Origin: an uncultured Verrucomicrobiota bacterium
GTDB taxonomy: Bacteria > Verrucomicrobiota > Verrucomicrobiia > Limisphaerales > UBA1100
NCBI GenBank assembly: GCA_902551155.1
Contig: CACDBG010000009.1
Span: forward strand, 1 to 46,688
DNA length: 46,688 nucleotides
Direction of reading: 5' to 3'
Part shown: in pieces, positions 17,841-28,100 of the stretch
Numbering within the stretch: position 1 is the first letter of the stretch
Layout of the letters: each line of letters starts with the position of its first letter
The notes under the pieces: generated by a model
Seen by the model: the letters and a program-made list of their open reading frames with translations, nothing else
Databases searched by the model: none
What the model was told of the DNA's origin: nothing
Position numbers and translations under genes: made by a program

Positions 17841-18463
17841 TATCCAGCTTTCAAACTTACTATTCTATCAGCAAATTCATCCGCAGTCGAACCATGGGTT
17901 ACAACAGCTACCGTACCACCTTTTTTATGGTATTCAGACAGGTGTTTAAAGACCTGCCGGTCATTTTCAGGATCCAAGTTGCCGGTAGGTTCATCAGCCA
18001 AAATGATTTCTGGCTGGTTTACTAATGCGCGGGCCAGAGCTACGCGTTGCCTTTCTCCAGCACTAAGTTCGCTCGGAGTATGCGTTAAACGGTCAGATAA
18101 ACCAAATTGGTTCAATAACTCAAGTGGCTGGCTTGATTGATTACCATTTGAAACTGCGAGCAGCACGTTTTCCTCGACATTTAAGTAAGGCACCAAGTGA
18201 AACATTTGGAATACAAAGCCTACCTCATTGGATCGGTAATTTCCGAGTTCCGAAGATGATAACTCATATAAATTAGCACCTTTGTATTTGATTTCTCCTT
18301 CAGTGGGTCGAAGCATTCCACCCAAGGCGAGAAGGAGGGTTGTTTTTCCGCTTCCACTTGCGCCTTTAATAGCCACAAATTCACCCTTTTCCATATTGAG
18401 ATCAAAAGGTGCTAGCGCAGTGACATCACCAAAACGTTTCGTAACTTGTGTGCAGGTGATCAT
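17840..18463 (-). CDS. LolD/MacB-type ABC transporter ATP-binding protein
   Basis: A 207-residue ATPase with all motifs: Walker A GASGSGKT (34-41), signature LSAGERQR near 130, Walker B ILADEPTG and the switch histidine in VVTHG. Size and sequence match the LolD/MacB/FtsE group that pairs with FtsX-fold permeases. The open frame extends to 18556, but the ATG at 18463 overlaps the permease stop by one base (TGATG) and begins at the normal first strand of such ATPases, so it is the likely start. With the permease just upstream it forms a mechanotransmission-type transporter that works on envelope substrates rather than transporting through the membrane. Confidence 0.93.
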   Translation of the reverse strand: MITCTQVTKRFGDVTALAPFDLNMEKGEFVAIKGASGSGKTTLLLALGGMLRPTEGEIKYKGANLYELSSSELGNYRSNEVGFVFQMFHLVPYLNVEENVLLAVSNGNQSSQPLELLNQFGLSDRLTHTPSELSAGERQRVALARALVNQPEIILADEPTGNLDPENDRQVFKHLSEYHKKGGTVAVVTHGSTADEFADRIVSLKAG

Positions 18464-19749
18464 CAATCGTGACGTAGAGTATCGGCAGGATCCTGGACTA
18501 CAGCCAACATCGCTGGGATGAATGTCGCAAGAGCTGCAAAGGTCGGGGCCAACCACAGTGCTTCAATAAGCAGGGAAGGTTCCCATCCCAATTGAGCTTT
18601 TGTTAAAGCGAATAGTTCCTGTCCAAAGTTCAAAGTTAAATATCCACCAACCCCATAGCCAATGATTGCGCCGGCAATCCCAATGGTAACTGCTTTACCA
18701 AGGAATAATATGGCGATGTGCATACCTCCATGCCCAAGGGCTCTAAAAACACCGATTTCTTGTCTTCGATCCCGTGTGTTAAGCATTGCTAAAGCAGCGA
18801 CGGACAAACCGCAGAGAAAGACCATCACCGGAAGTATTTTGGTAAAAGTCTTCTCCAAATTATTAGTTTGTGACTGGATTGCCTCATCAATCACTTTAGG
18901 CATGGCCTTTCCTAATTGAGCCTCCATCAGACGCCTTTGTTGTTCACGGGCCTCCGCCATATCCTGCATTCGAAACACTTTAGCTTTAGGTAAAATTGGA
19001 GCCAGTTGCTCGCGGAGTAGCGTTAAAGTATCCTGTGATTCATCGGCGCAGTAGCAATCGAGCGCTTGGATTTCATTAATCAACCCTTCTCGGCCTAATA
19101 CCGATTGCGCATCTGCCAAGTGCATATAGATCCGAATTTCAGCGCCGCTCCCTTTTTCTGCTAACACTCGGTCTACCTCGAATTCTCCGTTTTCAACTTT
19201 TACCACATCATCACGCTTAACATTGTGGATTTCGGCAATTGTTTTGCCTAGCTGTACAGTCCCTCGCTTTACCGGTGTAATCATGATCGGTTTTTCCCGG
19301 CCAGGTGGGGCGACTTCGCGAGGGGCTAGGCCATAAATCATGGCTGGTGAACCGCGCCAATCGATCTTCCATTTTAAAATGGCTGATAGATGGGAATAGT
19401 TGATCTGTTTGGTAACGTTTGTAAATTGTTGGAGCCAGTCCTCTGGAAAAGTTGTTTTTGAAAACCCTTCATCCCAAAAATGCGCTAAATCGGTTTCTTC
19501 GGAAACAATCCGGAGGTTTTGACCCATATCTCGTTGAATCCTCTTTGTTTTTTTCTGGGTGGATTGTGATATTTTATCCGTTGATGCATTCATGTCATCG
19601 AGGATCTCTGCTTGCTCACGTTGCGTTCCCTGACTAACGCTGAAAAATATTACAACCAAAGCTACGGCGATAGTTATCGCAAGCAAACTCAAAAGCGCAT
19701 TCGCTTTGCGATGGGTAATTTCCTTAACAATCAGCGTTAGTGGATTCAT
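18463..19749 (-). CDS. FtsX/MacB-fold ABC permease
   Basis: A 428-residue permease with the MacB layout: one transmembrane helix at 16-37, a large periplasmic domain (about 38-305) and three C-terminal helices (about 312-330, 355-378, 400-424). RRQEIGVFRALG after the second helix and QDPADTLRHD at the end are family hallmarks. The periplasmic part starts with a charged helical segment, as in MacB. Partner ATPase follows with one base overlap, and the gene starts 4 nt inside the previous gene. Likely role: moving or extracting a lipoprotein, peptide or other envelope substrate, perhaps one made or handled by the anchored CxC protein encoded just upstream. Confidence 0.9.
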   Translation of the reverse strand: MNPLTLIVKEITHRKANALLSLLAITIAVALVVIFFSVSQGTQREQAEILDDMNASTDKISQSTQKKTKRIQRDMGQNLRIVSEETDLAHFWDEGFSKTTFPEDWLQQFTNVTKQINYSHLSAILKWKIDWRGSPAMIYGLAPREVAPPGREKPIMITPVKRGTVQLGKTIAEIHNVKRDDVVKVENGEFEVDRVLAEKGSGAEIRIYMHLADAQSVLGREGLINEIQALDCYCADESQDTLTLLREQLAPILPKAKVFRMQDMAEAREQQRRLMEAQLGKAMPKVIDEAIQSQTNNLEKTFTKILPVMVFLCGLSVAALAMLNTRDRRQEIGVFRALGHGGMHIAILFLGKAVTIGIAGAIIGYGVGGYLTLNFGQELFALTKAQLGWEPSLLIEALWLAPTFAALATFIPAMLAVVQDPADTLRHD

Positions 19750-20939
19750 GAGTTTTTGTTACGTGCGAAAATTAATATAGCGCAGCCGGTCAAAAGGATA
19801 GAAGCTCCAACAATCATTATCCATCCAATCATTGAACGTGATTGAGGTGGTTTTTTCGGTTTTACTTCTGTGGTGATGGGTTTCTCGGGATCGGTGTTTT
19901 TCTGCTCAACAGATGTTTGTGGTTCTTGGGCTTCAGGTTCTTTTAATGATCCTTCACGATAGCCCATCAGTAAATCATCAAGTGAGCCTCCGATGGGTGT
20001 TTGTCTGTTGGTTCCCTGACCCTTCCCACCTTTGGCTAAGATTTGACTCATTTCCAATCGAATTGCTGGGCTTTCGGGGTCAAAACCGAGTTGGTTGGCA
20101 AATCGCTTTTGTAAATCTTCATCCCATTTTTGCGGCACCATGGTTCCCTGCATCCATTTACGATCCAAGCCACACTCACAGTTTAGGCCGATCGTGTTGA
20201 CTATCGCTTTAAGCGAGCGCTCATCCAGTCGCTCATCACGCAAGACTGGGCCAATCATTCGGCCACGGCCATACAGTATGGCGACTTGTGGAGTTTCCGA
20301 TATCTCAGTGATTCCCATGCTCCAAAGGAACGCCTTTTCAGAATTGAAGTCCTTGATTGAAATAATCTCTACTACCGGGGGTTCTCGGATTTCTTTCTCG
20401 AGTTTGTCCATCTGACCGCTTATCGATTTCACAACCCTATTGGCTAGGTCCCGAATTCTTTGGTTTTCCTCAATGTTTTTGCCTTCCATGATCAGAATCA
20501 CACAATAGTGTTCGTACACCTTTGAAATAACTGAATTGCGGCGCTCCGAATCAAACACCGACTCAAGTCCATCCCAAGCAGATACCGCTAGAGGCTTTCC
20601 TTCTGCGGATAACTTTACCGGTAATGACTGTTTTCCATCAGGTGATACCAACACCGCTTGTGCCTGCGTTAATTCCCTCGGGACAAATTGTGCAGCTTTG
20701 CCTTTGAAGGCATCCTTTGGGCTTAGGACCGAGGCCTTTACATTGGAATCCAGATAAGTGGCATACGCGGTTGACTCGAGTAATTCCATTTCAGAGGTTG
20801 GGGTTCCTTCTGGAACAAATATAAACAAACGGTAAGGCTCAGAACCCAAATCCACAAAACCTACATCTCTGACATTAAAACGGCATGCCAGTGCGTCTAT
20901 TGAAATCAAGCAGGCAAAAATGAGAGCTAGTTTTTTCAT
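19746..20939 (-). CDS. Membrane-anchored CxC protein, paralogue of the one at 33729
   Basis: A 397-residue protein I cannot place in a named family. It has a signal peptide (1-18) with cysteine next (Cys19), a periplasmic body, a Pro/Lys/Glu-rich linker (330-368) and one C-terminal transmembrane helix (370-391) with a short basic tail. Key features are ILYGRGRMIGP (221-231) and CEC (254-256), then a Trp-Asp-Glu. The protein at 33729 has the same layout and the same motifs in the same order, so they are distant paralogues. ATG 20939 is preferred over an in-frame TTG-type extension to 20954 because it overlaps the previous stop as ATGA and begins the signal peptide. The close CxC pair suggests metal or thiol chemistry at the outer face of the membrane. 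Confidence 0.8.
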   Translation of the reverse strand: MKKLALIFACLISIDALACRFNVRDVGFVDLGSEPYRLFIFVPEGTPTSEMELLESTAYATYLDSNVKASVLSPKDAFKGKAAQFVPRELTQAQAVLVSPDGKQSLPVKLSAEGKPLAVSAWDGLESVFDSERRNSVISKVYEHYCVILIMEGKNIEENQRIRDLANRVVKSISGQMDKLEKEIREPPVVEIISIKDFNSEKAFLWSMGITEISETPQVAILYGRGRMIGPVLRDERLDERSLKAIVNTIGLNCECGLDRKWMQGTMVPQKWDEDLQKRFANQLGFDPESPAIRLEMSQILAKGGKGQGTNRQTPIGGSLDDLLMGYREGSLKEPEAQEPQTSVEQKNTDPEKPITTEVKPKKPPQSRSMIGWIMIVGASILLTGCAILIFARNKNS

Positions 20940-21700
20940 TTTGCAGCGGCACACACTGGGCAGTCAGCAACTGGCCGTATGCGCACCTGTCGAAATTTCA
21001 TTGATTTCAAATCGCAGGTCAATAATCGACCGAACAAAGGTTCTCCTAATTCAACAATTATTTTAATTACTTCCATTGCCCCCAAGCAACCGACCATACC
21101 TGAGACAGCTCCGAAAACCGGGAAACGACGCTGCCAATAATCGGGTTTTTCAGGATAAAGACATTTCAAGCATCCTGTTAAACCTGGTTTGAAACTGGTG
21201 ATATGCGCCTCCATTTCAAACATAGAGCATTCCACAATAGGTTTACCCTGTGCAAACGCTTCGTGGTTCATCAAATAGCGCTCTTCAAATAATGGGGCAC
21301 AATCTACGACAATATCCGCCTGCGATACTAGGTTGGAGATGTTTGAATCAGTAACATTTTCAGCTAAACCAATGATTTCCATTCTCGGATTGAGTTCCTT
21401 TAGGCGCTCCATCGCGCAGTTGATGCGTGGAGAACCCAACGCTTCATCCTTCATCAGTAACTGGCGGTTCAAGTCGGATGGTTTCAGGTTGCCTCCATGC
21501 GCAAGAATTAACTTTCCAATCCCCGCAGCTGCTAGCTCATAGGCAACCAATCCTCCAAGCCCGCCGACTCGGCTGATCATTACGCTCGCATTCTTTAACT
21601 TGCGCTGACCTTCTTCCCCGAATCCATCCACCGTGGTTTGCCAGGAATAGATCTCCCGCTCAATTTCTTTTAATTCGGGAAGATTTTCAGATCCATTCAT
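20936..21700 (-). CDS. MoeB/ThiF-like E1-fold protein with altered active site
   Basis: A 254-residue protein of the ThiF/MoeB/HesA superfamily. The fold is clear: Rossmann segment RVGGLGGLVAYELAAAGIG, arginine motif DLNRQLL, the crossover region VVDCAPLFEERYLMN, and two zinc-type pairs CLKC and CPVC at the expected distance. Compared with E. coli MoeB as I recall it, three catalytic positions differ: the first glycine of GxGGxG is Arg, the acidic LLDFD segment reads LAHGG, and DCTDN reads DCAPL, losing the magnesium-binding Asp. No ubiquitin-like MoaD/ThiS partner is encoded in the window. It may be a degenerate, non-adenylating member or have a changed substrate. Its gene overlaps the neighbours by 1 and 4 nt, within a ModABC-like transporter operon. 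Confidence 0.88.
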   Translation of the reverse strand: MNGSENLPELKEIEREIYSWQTTVDGFGEEGQRKLKNASVMISRVGGLGGLVAYELAAAGIGKLILAHGGNLKPSDLNRQLLMKDEALGSPRINCAMERLKELNPRMEIIGLAENVTDSNISNLVSQADIVVDCAPLFEERYLMNHEAFAQGKPIVECSMFEMEAHITSFKPGLTGCLKCLYPEKPDYWQRRFPVFGAVSGMVGCLGAMEVIKIIVELGEPLFGRLLTCDLKSMKFRQVRIRPVADCPVCAAAK

Positions 21701-22350
21701 TATTCAAGGCGTCCCTCATTTAGCTGCCCTTCCTCGAGTCGTATAAAGGTTCCCCCAAGTCGTTTGGCTTCAGCGGAACTATGCGTGATATGGAGAATGG
21801 TAACATCTATTTCGCGATGAAGTTCAACGAGTAGATCACAAATTTCACTATGAGTTTGCTCATCTAATGCACTCAAAGGTTCATCAAGACAGAGCACGCC
21901 GGGTGAAGCGGCTAACGCACGTGCTAAAGCAACCCGTTTAGACTCTCCTCCGCTTAATCCAAAAGGCAGACGATCGAGAAGTTTTGTTATAGCCATCAAC
22001 TCCGCCAGCTCATAAACACGTTTTTGGATATCAGCCTCCTTCCAATTGCGTAGGTTGAGGGCAAAGGCAACATTATCAAAGATCGACATCGTTTCAAACA
22101 AGGCACTATCCTGGGGAACATATCCGATGCCGCGTTCGGCGGGCTTTAGCCTGGTAACATCGGTGTCATTTAGCCAGATGGTTCCACTTATGACATGAGG
22201 CTGGAGGCCGCAAATTGCTTCCAGAATGGTTGTCTTGCCGCAACCCGTACGACCCATGAGAATCCCATAGGACCCGTTGGCTATTGTTACAGACAGATCA
22301 TTTAGCTCAAAAGAGCCATTGCGTAGGCAAAGATTTTCGAGCTGAATCAT
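21700..22350 (-). CDS. ModC-like ABC transporter ATP-binding protein
   Basis: A 216-residue ATPase with Walker A GRTGCGKT (33-40), Q-loop YVPQDSALFETMSI, signature LSGGESKRV (132-140), Walker B LCLDEPLSALD (153-163) and switch His in ILHITH (190). It is most like ModC/CysA-type importers but ends soon after the ATPase core, so the C-terminal TOBE regulatory domain of full ModC is missing. It overlaps the permease gene by 4 nt and the E1-like gene by one base (TAATG). With the permease and binding protein it forms a complete importer. Confidence 0.92.
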   Translation of the reverse strand: MIQLENLCLRNGSFELNDLSVTIANGSYGILMGRTGCGKTTILEAICGLQPHVISGTIWLNDTDVTRLKPAERGIGYVPQDSALFETMSIFDNVAFALNLRNWKEADIQKRVYELAELMAITKLLDRLPFGLSGGESKRVALARALAASPGVLCLDEPLSALDEQTHSEICDLLVELHREIDVTILHITHSSAEAKRLGGTFIRLEEGQLNEGRLE

Positions 22351-23606
22351 CGTTGAGGTGCCGAATCACTTTTACCTAGGTTGCGAACAAGCAGGAGGAC
22401 TACGAAGGCAAGAGCAATCATTAGGAGGGAGACTACCGCAGCCTTTTCGATTTCACCGATACTAAACTGTAGGTAGACTGAAGAAGACATCACTTCAGTG
22501 CGGTGGGCATTGATGCCACAAAAAATTAAAATAGGACCGAATTCTCCGAGGGATCTTGCCCAAGCCAAGGTGCCTGCAGCCATTAGCCCTCGATAACCTT
22601 GTGGCAGGACAATGCTCCAAAAGGCCTCACCACGTGAGCTACCCAATGTCATTGCTACTTCTTCCTGACGTGGGCTGATTTGATCAAAAGTATTGCGCAT
22701 CGTGCGCACAGCAAAGGCACAGGCAACCATAAACTGTGCTAACACCACACCTGCAGCTCCATTGGTAATTCTCAGTTGAAGGTCAAAGGATTCGCCGGCT
22801 TGTTTGATCATGCGTTCAATCGTACGGTTTTCCTGAACAATATATTGACTCCCATCCCGATCAAAGTAGGTAACATCCATGGTACCAAACGAGATATTGT
22901 TAAATAGAATCAGCAATCCGAGCCCGATAACAAGTGGCGGCAGTACAATAGGAACATCAAGAATGGTATCGATAAAGTTTTTACCGCGAAACTGGAAGCG
23001 CGACATGGTGTAACCAATGGGTACGGCAACCCAGAGTGATAACAGTGCGGAAATGGTACAGGAAACAAAACTGAGCTTGGCGGATGAACGAATCCTGGGA
23101 TCATTAAATACCGCTGAATAATCACTAGGCCGATCAATTGCTACAGCATCCAGAAGAGAGTTTTTTGCGAGGCCAAGTTCTCCGCCAATGTCGACGTTTA
23201 CAACATCAGCCTTTTTGACCAGCTCACTAAGTTTAATGTTGGCCAATGATCGAGCCTCAGTGGCAATATAATTGATTCGGTCTGCTTTAGACCGCCCATC
23301 AAATGGAGGGTCGATTAACAGGCGCGTTTCTTGAAGAGCTTGCTCCAGTCCGATAGCCACAACCGTTCCATTGGCTTTTTGATTGGCGGATTCAAGGTAT
23401 TTAATGGCTTCCTCAATGGAAGGAGACATTAATAATAATTTGGTTTCGTCGCTCTTGCCCCAGCGCGGAACGATTACCAGTGCCAGAATTAAAGATATGA
23501 TCAAAAATAAATAGAAACCACCTAGGGTGCCTAATCCAAAAAAGAAAGTCGTGTCGGATTTGGGTCGAAAATGAGAAGGAGAGTCCGGGGTTGGCGTGCT
23601 ACTCAT
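22347..23606 (-). CDS. ModB/CysT-like ABC permease with N-terminal extension
   Basis: A 419-residue permease, about 190 residues longer than ordinary ModB. It begins with a Pro/Ser-rich cytoplasmic segment, one transmembrane helix (about 24-46) and a soluble, probably periplasmic region (about 47-180) with no family I recognise. The ModB-like core follows: first core helix near 182-205, then MSRFQFRGKNF, IVLPPLVIGLGLLIL, a loop, and the ATPase-contact loop EEVAMTLGSSRGEAFWSIVLP leading into ARSLGEFGPILIFCG. The extension is oriented so that it could contact the binding protein. It starts 8 nt inside the preceding gene. Substrate type inferred from similarity to molybdate/sulfate permeases only. 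Confidence 0.9.
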   Translation of the reverse strand: MSSTPTPDSPSHFRPKSDTTFFFGLGTLGGFYLFLIISLILALVIVPRWGKSDETKLLLMSPSIEEAIKYLESANQKANGTVVAIGLEQALQETRLLIDPPFDGRSKADRINYIATEARSLANIKLSELVKKADVVNVDIGGELGLAKNSLLDAVAIDRPSDYSAVFNDPRIRSSAKLSFVSCTISALLSLWVAVPIGYTMSRFQFRGKNFIDTILDVPIVLPPLVIGLGLLILFNNISFGTMDVTYFDRDGSQYIVQENRTIERMIKQAGESFDLQLRITNGAAGVVLAQFMVACAFAVRTMRNTFDQISPRQEEVAMTLGSSRGEAFWSIVLPQGYRGLMAAGTLAWARSLGEFGPILIFCGINAHRTEVMSSSVYLQFSIGEIEKAAVVSLLMIALAFVVLLLVRNLGKSDSAPQR

Positions 23607-25131
23607 TTTCTAAACCGGGGTTTTCGATTATCTCAAAGCCCGCGTTAATGAAGTTCTCCTGTCCGGTTGATGATTTCAGGCGGCTCAATAAGCGCTGCAT
23701 TAGTTGTTTGTACTTCGAGGATTTACTGATGGCATAAGTTTGAGTAGCGCTCGAAAGAGGGTTATCAATGCGGATCATTTTCACCTTATCTCGCTGGGCA
23801 TGGGCATTAGCTACGTACACCAATCCGGCATCCAATGCACCTTGGGTGACTTGTCCTACGACCATTGGAGCCTCCGGAAAAGGATTTCCAATATTCGGCT
23901 TAATTTGGTTGTAGATGCCTTCGTCTTTTAGCAAGTCAATCGTGAGTTTGCCCATCGCAGTTTTTTCAGGATCACCAATTCCCACCTTCATTCCCGGCTT
24001 TGTTAAATCTTTCAGTGACTTTATATTCTTGGGGTTTTCCTTTGGCACAAGGATGATTATATCAGTTTGTGAAATATTAATAAGTTTTCCAAACCGATCT
24101 TCAACCATGGCGTGAAACGAAGCGTCACAGGTATGGTATACGTCCGGTGTTTCACCGCCCTTCATTTTACTCACCAGAAGCCCGCAACCCATCCAGGTTG
24201 TTTCAACAGTACAACCTTCGCGTTTTTCGAATGCGGAAATGATGGGCTCAGTAGCATGGCGGTTAAGTCCACCAGCAAAGTAAACTATATTAGGCCGCTC
24301 ATCCCACAGATCTCCCTCGGCTGCTTCAAAGCCGTGTTTTCTAAAAATATTTAAACCTTTATCAACTGCACATAAGTATCGTGCGAAGTGTAAAGTTGCA
24401 CGAGGAAGAGTTGCATACTTTAGCACACAAACTGTTACAACCCCGATTGGGGCATCTTCAATTTCAACTGATTCCAGTTCGGGATATTGGCTGGCAATTG
24501 AATTCCAGACAATGGCAGCATCAGCAGCATCAATTTTTACATCATTGGCGATTTCATTAACCGTTGGTTTGAAGTTTCCTCGGGCATCGACTGCCTTAAG
24601 TAAAGGGTCCCACTTGCCTAGATTGGTCATTAGTTTTTTTGTTTTTTTACCGACGCTGGCTGCTTCAGGGTTTCCCAGATTTACCCGGACATCTTCACGT
24701 AGTAGGTCGTTAACCTTGAGAATTTTTTTAGGATTACCTTTTTTTACCACAATAACCGGCCATAAGCGGGCTACGGGAATAGATTCTTCAGCAATCTCTT
24801 TTTCTTTTGCAATTTGAACATAGCTGGAATCTGCTGCTAGGTATAAATCGCCGCTATTTTGCGCTCTGATTTTTGTGAGTAATGTACCCGACCCGCTGTA
24901 ACTTACCTCGACTTTACGATCCGGATAATCTTTTTGGTATGCGGCAATGATTTCATCCACGGGTTTAGACATTCCCGCCGCACAATAGAACTCAATGGTA
25001 TTGGCATCTGAAGATGAAGTGTAGCCGGAGGAATTTCGTTCATCAGTGGAATGGGTATCTCGTGCCATGTAAGCCACTAGGCCAATAATAACTACCAACG
25101 AGGCAATGGCGAATTTAACGGGTGTTTTCAT
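23599..25131 (-). CDS. Tandem ModA-like substrate-binding protein
   Basis: A 510-residue protein with an N-terminal membrane anchor (residues 5-22, no clear cleavage site) and two periplasmic-binding-protein domains. Domain 1 (about 45-268) has the ModA features IEFYCAAGMSKPVDEI, YSGSGTLL (78-85) and DLYLAADSSYV (95-105). Domain 2 (about 279-490) repeats the fold but has WMGCGLL (313-319) and VYHTCDASF (331-339), so Cys316 and Cys335 stand where domain 1 has Ser81 and Ala100. ModA-type proteins hold an oxyanion with serine hydroxyls and backbone amides; the cysteines suggest domain 2 has another ligand, perhaps a soft metal. It is the first gene of the transporter set, 53 nt after the large propeller gene. 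Confidence 0.92.
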   Translation of the reverse strand: MKTPVKFAIASLVVIIGLVAYMARDTHSTDERNSSGYTSSSDANTIEFYCAAGMSKPVDEIIAAYQKDYPDRKVEVSYSGSGTLLTKIRAQNSGDLYLAADSSYVQIAKEKEIAEESIPVARLWPVIVVKKGNPKKILKVNDLLREDVRVNLGNPEAASVGKKTKKLMTNLGKWDPLLKAVDARGNFKPTVNEIANDVKIDAADAAIVWNSIASQYPELESVEIEDAPIGVVTVCVLKYATLPRATLHFARYLCAVDKGLNIFRKHGFEAAEGDLWDERPNIVYFAGGLNRHATEPIISAFEKREGCTVETTWMGCGLLVSKMKGGETPDVYHTCDASFHAMVEDRFGKLINISQTDIIILVPKENPKNIKSLKDLTKPGMKVGIGDPEKTAMGKLTIDLLKDEGIYNQIKPNIGNPFPEAPMVVGQVTQGALDAGLVYVANAHAQRDKVKMIRIDNPLSSATQTYAISKSSKYKQLMQRLLSRLKSSTGQENFINAGFEIIENPGLENE

Positions 25132-25184
25132 TTCAATACAATCAACTGCTGTAAATAATCAATCGGGCGAAATCACTACCTACT

Positions 25185-28100
25185 CTAGGGCTTGTTGGCA
25201 ACTTTTCTCGGGCTATCCTCCCGAATGACTTCAAGCGACTGAATAACCGTCGATGCGGTGTGTCCTGACAGCAACTTTATCCTGCCCACTTGAATATCAT
25301 CCTTGCTGCTTCCTATGACATTGATGAATAGCTGATTGGCTCCATGCTTTAACAGTCCCTCCGGAACAGTAAGCATAGTTACTTGCTTGGTTGTATCCCT
25401 TTTCAAATGTCCAATTTCACGGCCATTTAGTTTTACGGCCCAATCGTTATGTACATCATGCTGCTCGATTGCTAACGAATAAGCATCTTCGTGGCCATTA
25501 AACTCAAAGGGTATCTTTAGCTCAAAACCTTTTGGCTCGGGAGATGACTCAGTCCAGCCAGCAACTACGTTATCACCCAAATGATGCAGCGTTTTGTCAA
25601 CATCAATGGCGGTAGAACTCTTTAAGTTCGGAACGATCAAATCTATCAGTAGGTTTTCTTCAACTTTGATTCCTTCGAATTCTTTAATGATTACTTTGCC
25701 TATTCCTCCAGTACTTTTCATCACATCAAATTTCGGTAAAACCACTTTACCTTGGAGTTTAATATCAAAAACACGACTGCCGGGTTTATCATTCGGCAAT
25801 GGCGTAAAGCCTAAGCGAACTGTGTATTTACCTGCTTTCCCTTTATCCAAGAGAGGCAGGCTAAGCTTAGTCATTCCTTTCAAGGCAGATGTATAAATCC
25901 AAGGTTTTTGTGTTCCATTCAATTTTACGTTACGCCAATCACGCTGAATCACTTCCGCGGCACCCTCCTCCTTTAAATTAAATTTGATTCCATAATTATT
26001 AAAACCCCCTTGCCCTTTGTTTGTTATTGGCCGTGGGTATCCAAACCAGACGGTGCCTGCGCGATCACGCATATCACCAGGAGCCCCAAAATTAATTGCC
26101 ATATGTTCAACGGGCTTAGTGGCTGCCTGTGAAATAAATACTGCCCATTCAGCATGGCCTTTTTGTGGCTTATTCTTTAGCACCACCGTTGTGCGTAATG
26201 AATAGCTACAGGTGCAGCCGGCACTTGCTTCCTGCATACTTAACAAGCCATTAGCCGGTATCATACTGTTCCAGCAACCCGGTCGAAGGCCTCCAAAAAG
26301 CTGAAGGCCAGAATCCTGCTCGGTGTTTACAATAGCTCCACTGTAAGAGCGGAAGAAAAGATTGTGAGGTGTAGCTGTCACAATTCCACAACTGTGACCG
26401 GGGCGCAGGAATTCCCATTCGACAGACTCTCCGGTAATCGGATGTTTGCGTTGTTGGATTTCACCGGTTTCCAGATCACATCGACGCGGTTCGATATAAA
26501 TTGTGTCACCCATAATTGTTGGGCGTCTTCGGTAATTAAGAGGTTTACTCCACATTAAACTACCGCCCCCGCCATCAATGACGGTAATGCGGCGCCAATT
26601 AAGGTTTTCGGCGAAACCATCTTTATCTTTATCCTTAGTGTTATTGAAAGGGCCTTCGTCGTGATTGCTGTAGTGGCCAAATGCGAGTAACTTACCGCTT
26701 TGGTAAGCTAGGCCAAGTTTTGTGCCACCGCTGCCGGTTAGGTCGTACGGACGACTCCACAGCGTGTGACCCGTCTTGATATCAAGACACACTACTCGGC
26801 GATAATCTTTGGTCTTCTCATCCATTTTCTGTTCGCGCTCCACTTTGAACACGCCCGCAGAAATGTTTGCCTCGGTAGCGGCTTTGGCTTGTGCTTTTTC
26901 CCGTGCATCTAGATCATTTTTCAATAAATAAACCCGGCCTTCACCAATGACCAATGAGATATTCGGAATGTCTTTGCCCTCATGTTCCCACAATTTTTCA
27001 CCTGTGATGATATTGTAGGCGAACACCTTTTCGCTGGTCATGATCTTCTTTTCATCTACTGGTGAAGGGTTGTGGTCTGGTAGCCAACCAGGAGCATTGG
27101 CAATCATTGAGCGCCAGTGAAGGTCGTTACGTTGGAAATAGGCAAAGGCACGCTTATCAGGAAGGGCATGTAATCCCTTTACTTTTTTCAATGTGGACAA
27201 AGCTGGCTTGGGGGCATTTTTTTCATCAACCCATTTTCCATCTTTTACGAGTGAGTTCCAGAGATAACCATATTCCTGTGCCAGAGGAGTTGCGCCTGTG
27301 CCAATTAAAATATTGTCGTGTACAGCGATATATCCCCAGCGCAACGCCTTATCGGTTTCTTCCCTTGGGACTTGAAATTTTCGAGTTGTCTTTCCTGTTT
27401 GTGCATCCAACTGAAGGACTCGGTTGTGGGTGGCTACGAAGATGGACTCATCAGTTGCAGTAATATTAGAGCCATCCACATCTACTCGGACTCTCACGGC
27501 TCCTTGAATTTTACGTTTCCACAGAAATGTTCCATTATAGGCATCATAGGCCATCACCACTTCTGCTCCCTGCATAAAGAGTCGGCCATTAATCGCTAAT
27601 GGACTGGCCGCGCGCGCGTGGCGCCCAACCATATCTTCACTTCCAGGCTCACCATACCACAGCACACCGAGAGGCCCTTTAACGAGCTTATCAGGGGTTG
27701 AAGAGGTATTGGCTGTATTTCCGTAAAGCCCAGTCCAGCTCCCTGCGCCATTAAGTTTTCCGCGAGTAAAAAGGAAGTAGTTATCTATGGTTTGAGCTTT
27801 AGTTTCTGAAGCGGCATTTGCCAATAGCCCATTTTTGATTTTTTCCAGAGATGGAGGTGCCCATTTGTTTACTGGCCCCAACACCAGCTTTCCGCCGGAA
27901 GGGCGAAGCACTCGAGCAAGTTGGCTTATGGGCAAATTTGCTTCTTCACCCAATACGGCGCGCTCCGAAGTAATCAGGTTGGCAAAGTAATCAGGTAAAT
28001 CACTATACGGCCAATTAACGGCGATCACTCGGTCTCCCAATAATCCAGCTTTCATCAACCGCGAGCGAATTACTGCGAGCCGTTTGGCATCCTGTTCGAT

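Noticed and set aside
18464-18556. Upstream extension of the LolD-like ATPase
   Set aside because: It lies within the permease gene and does not match ATPase N termini; the coupled ATG 18463 fits.
20936-25131. Firm call of a molybdate-uptake and molybdopterin-activation operon
   Set aside because: The importer is ModABC-like and the E1 protein MoeB-like, but the altered binding loops, altered E1 active site and absence of any other molybdopterin gene make that reading unsafe.
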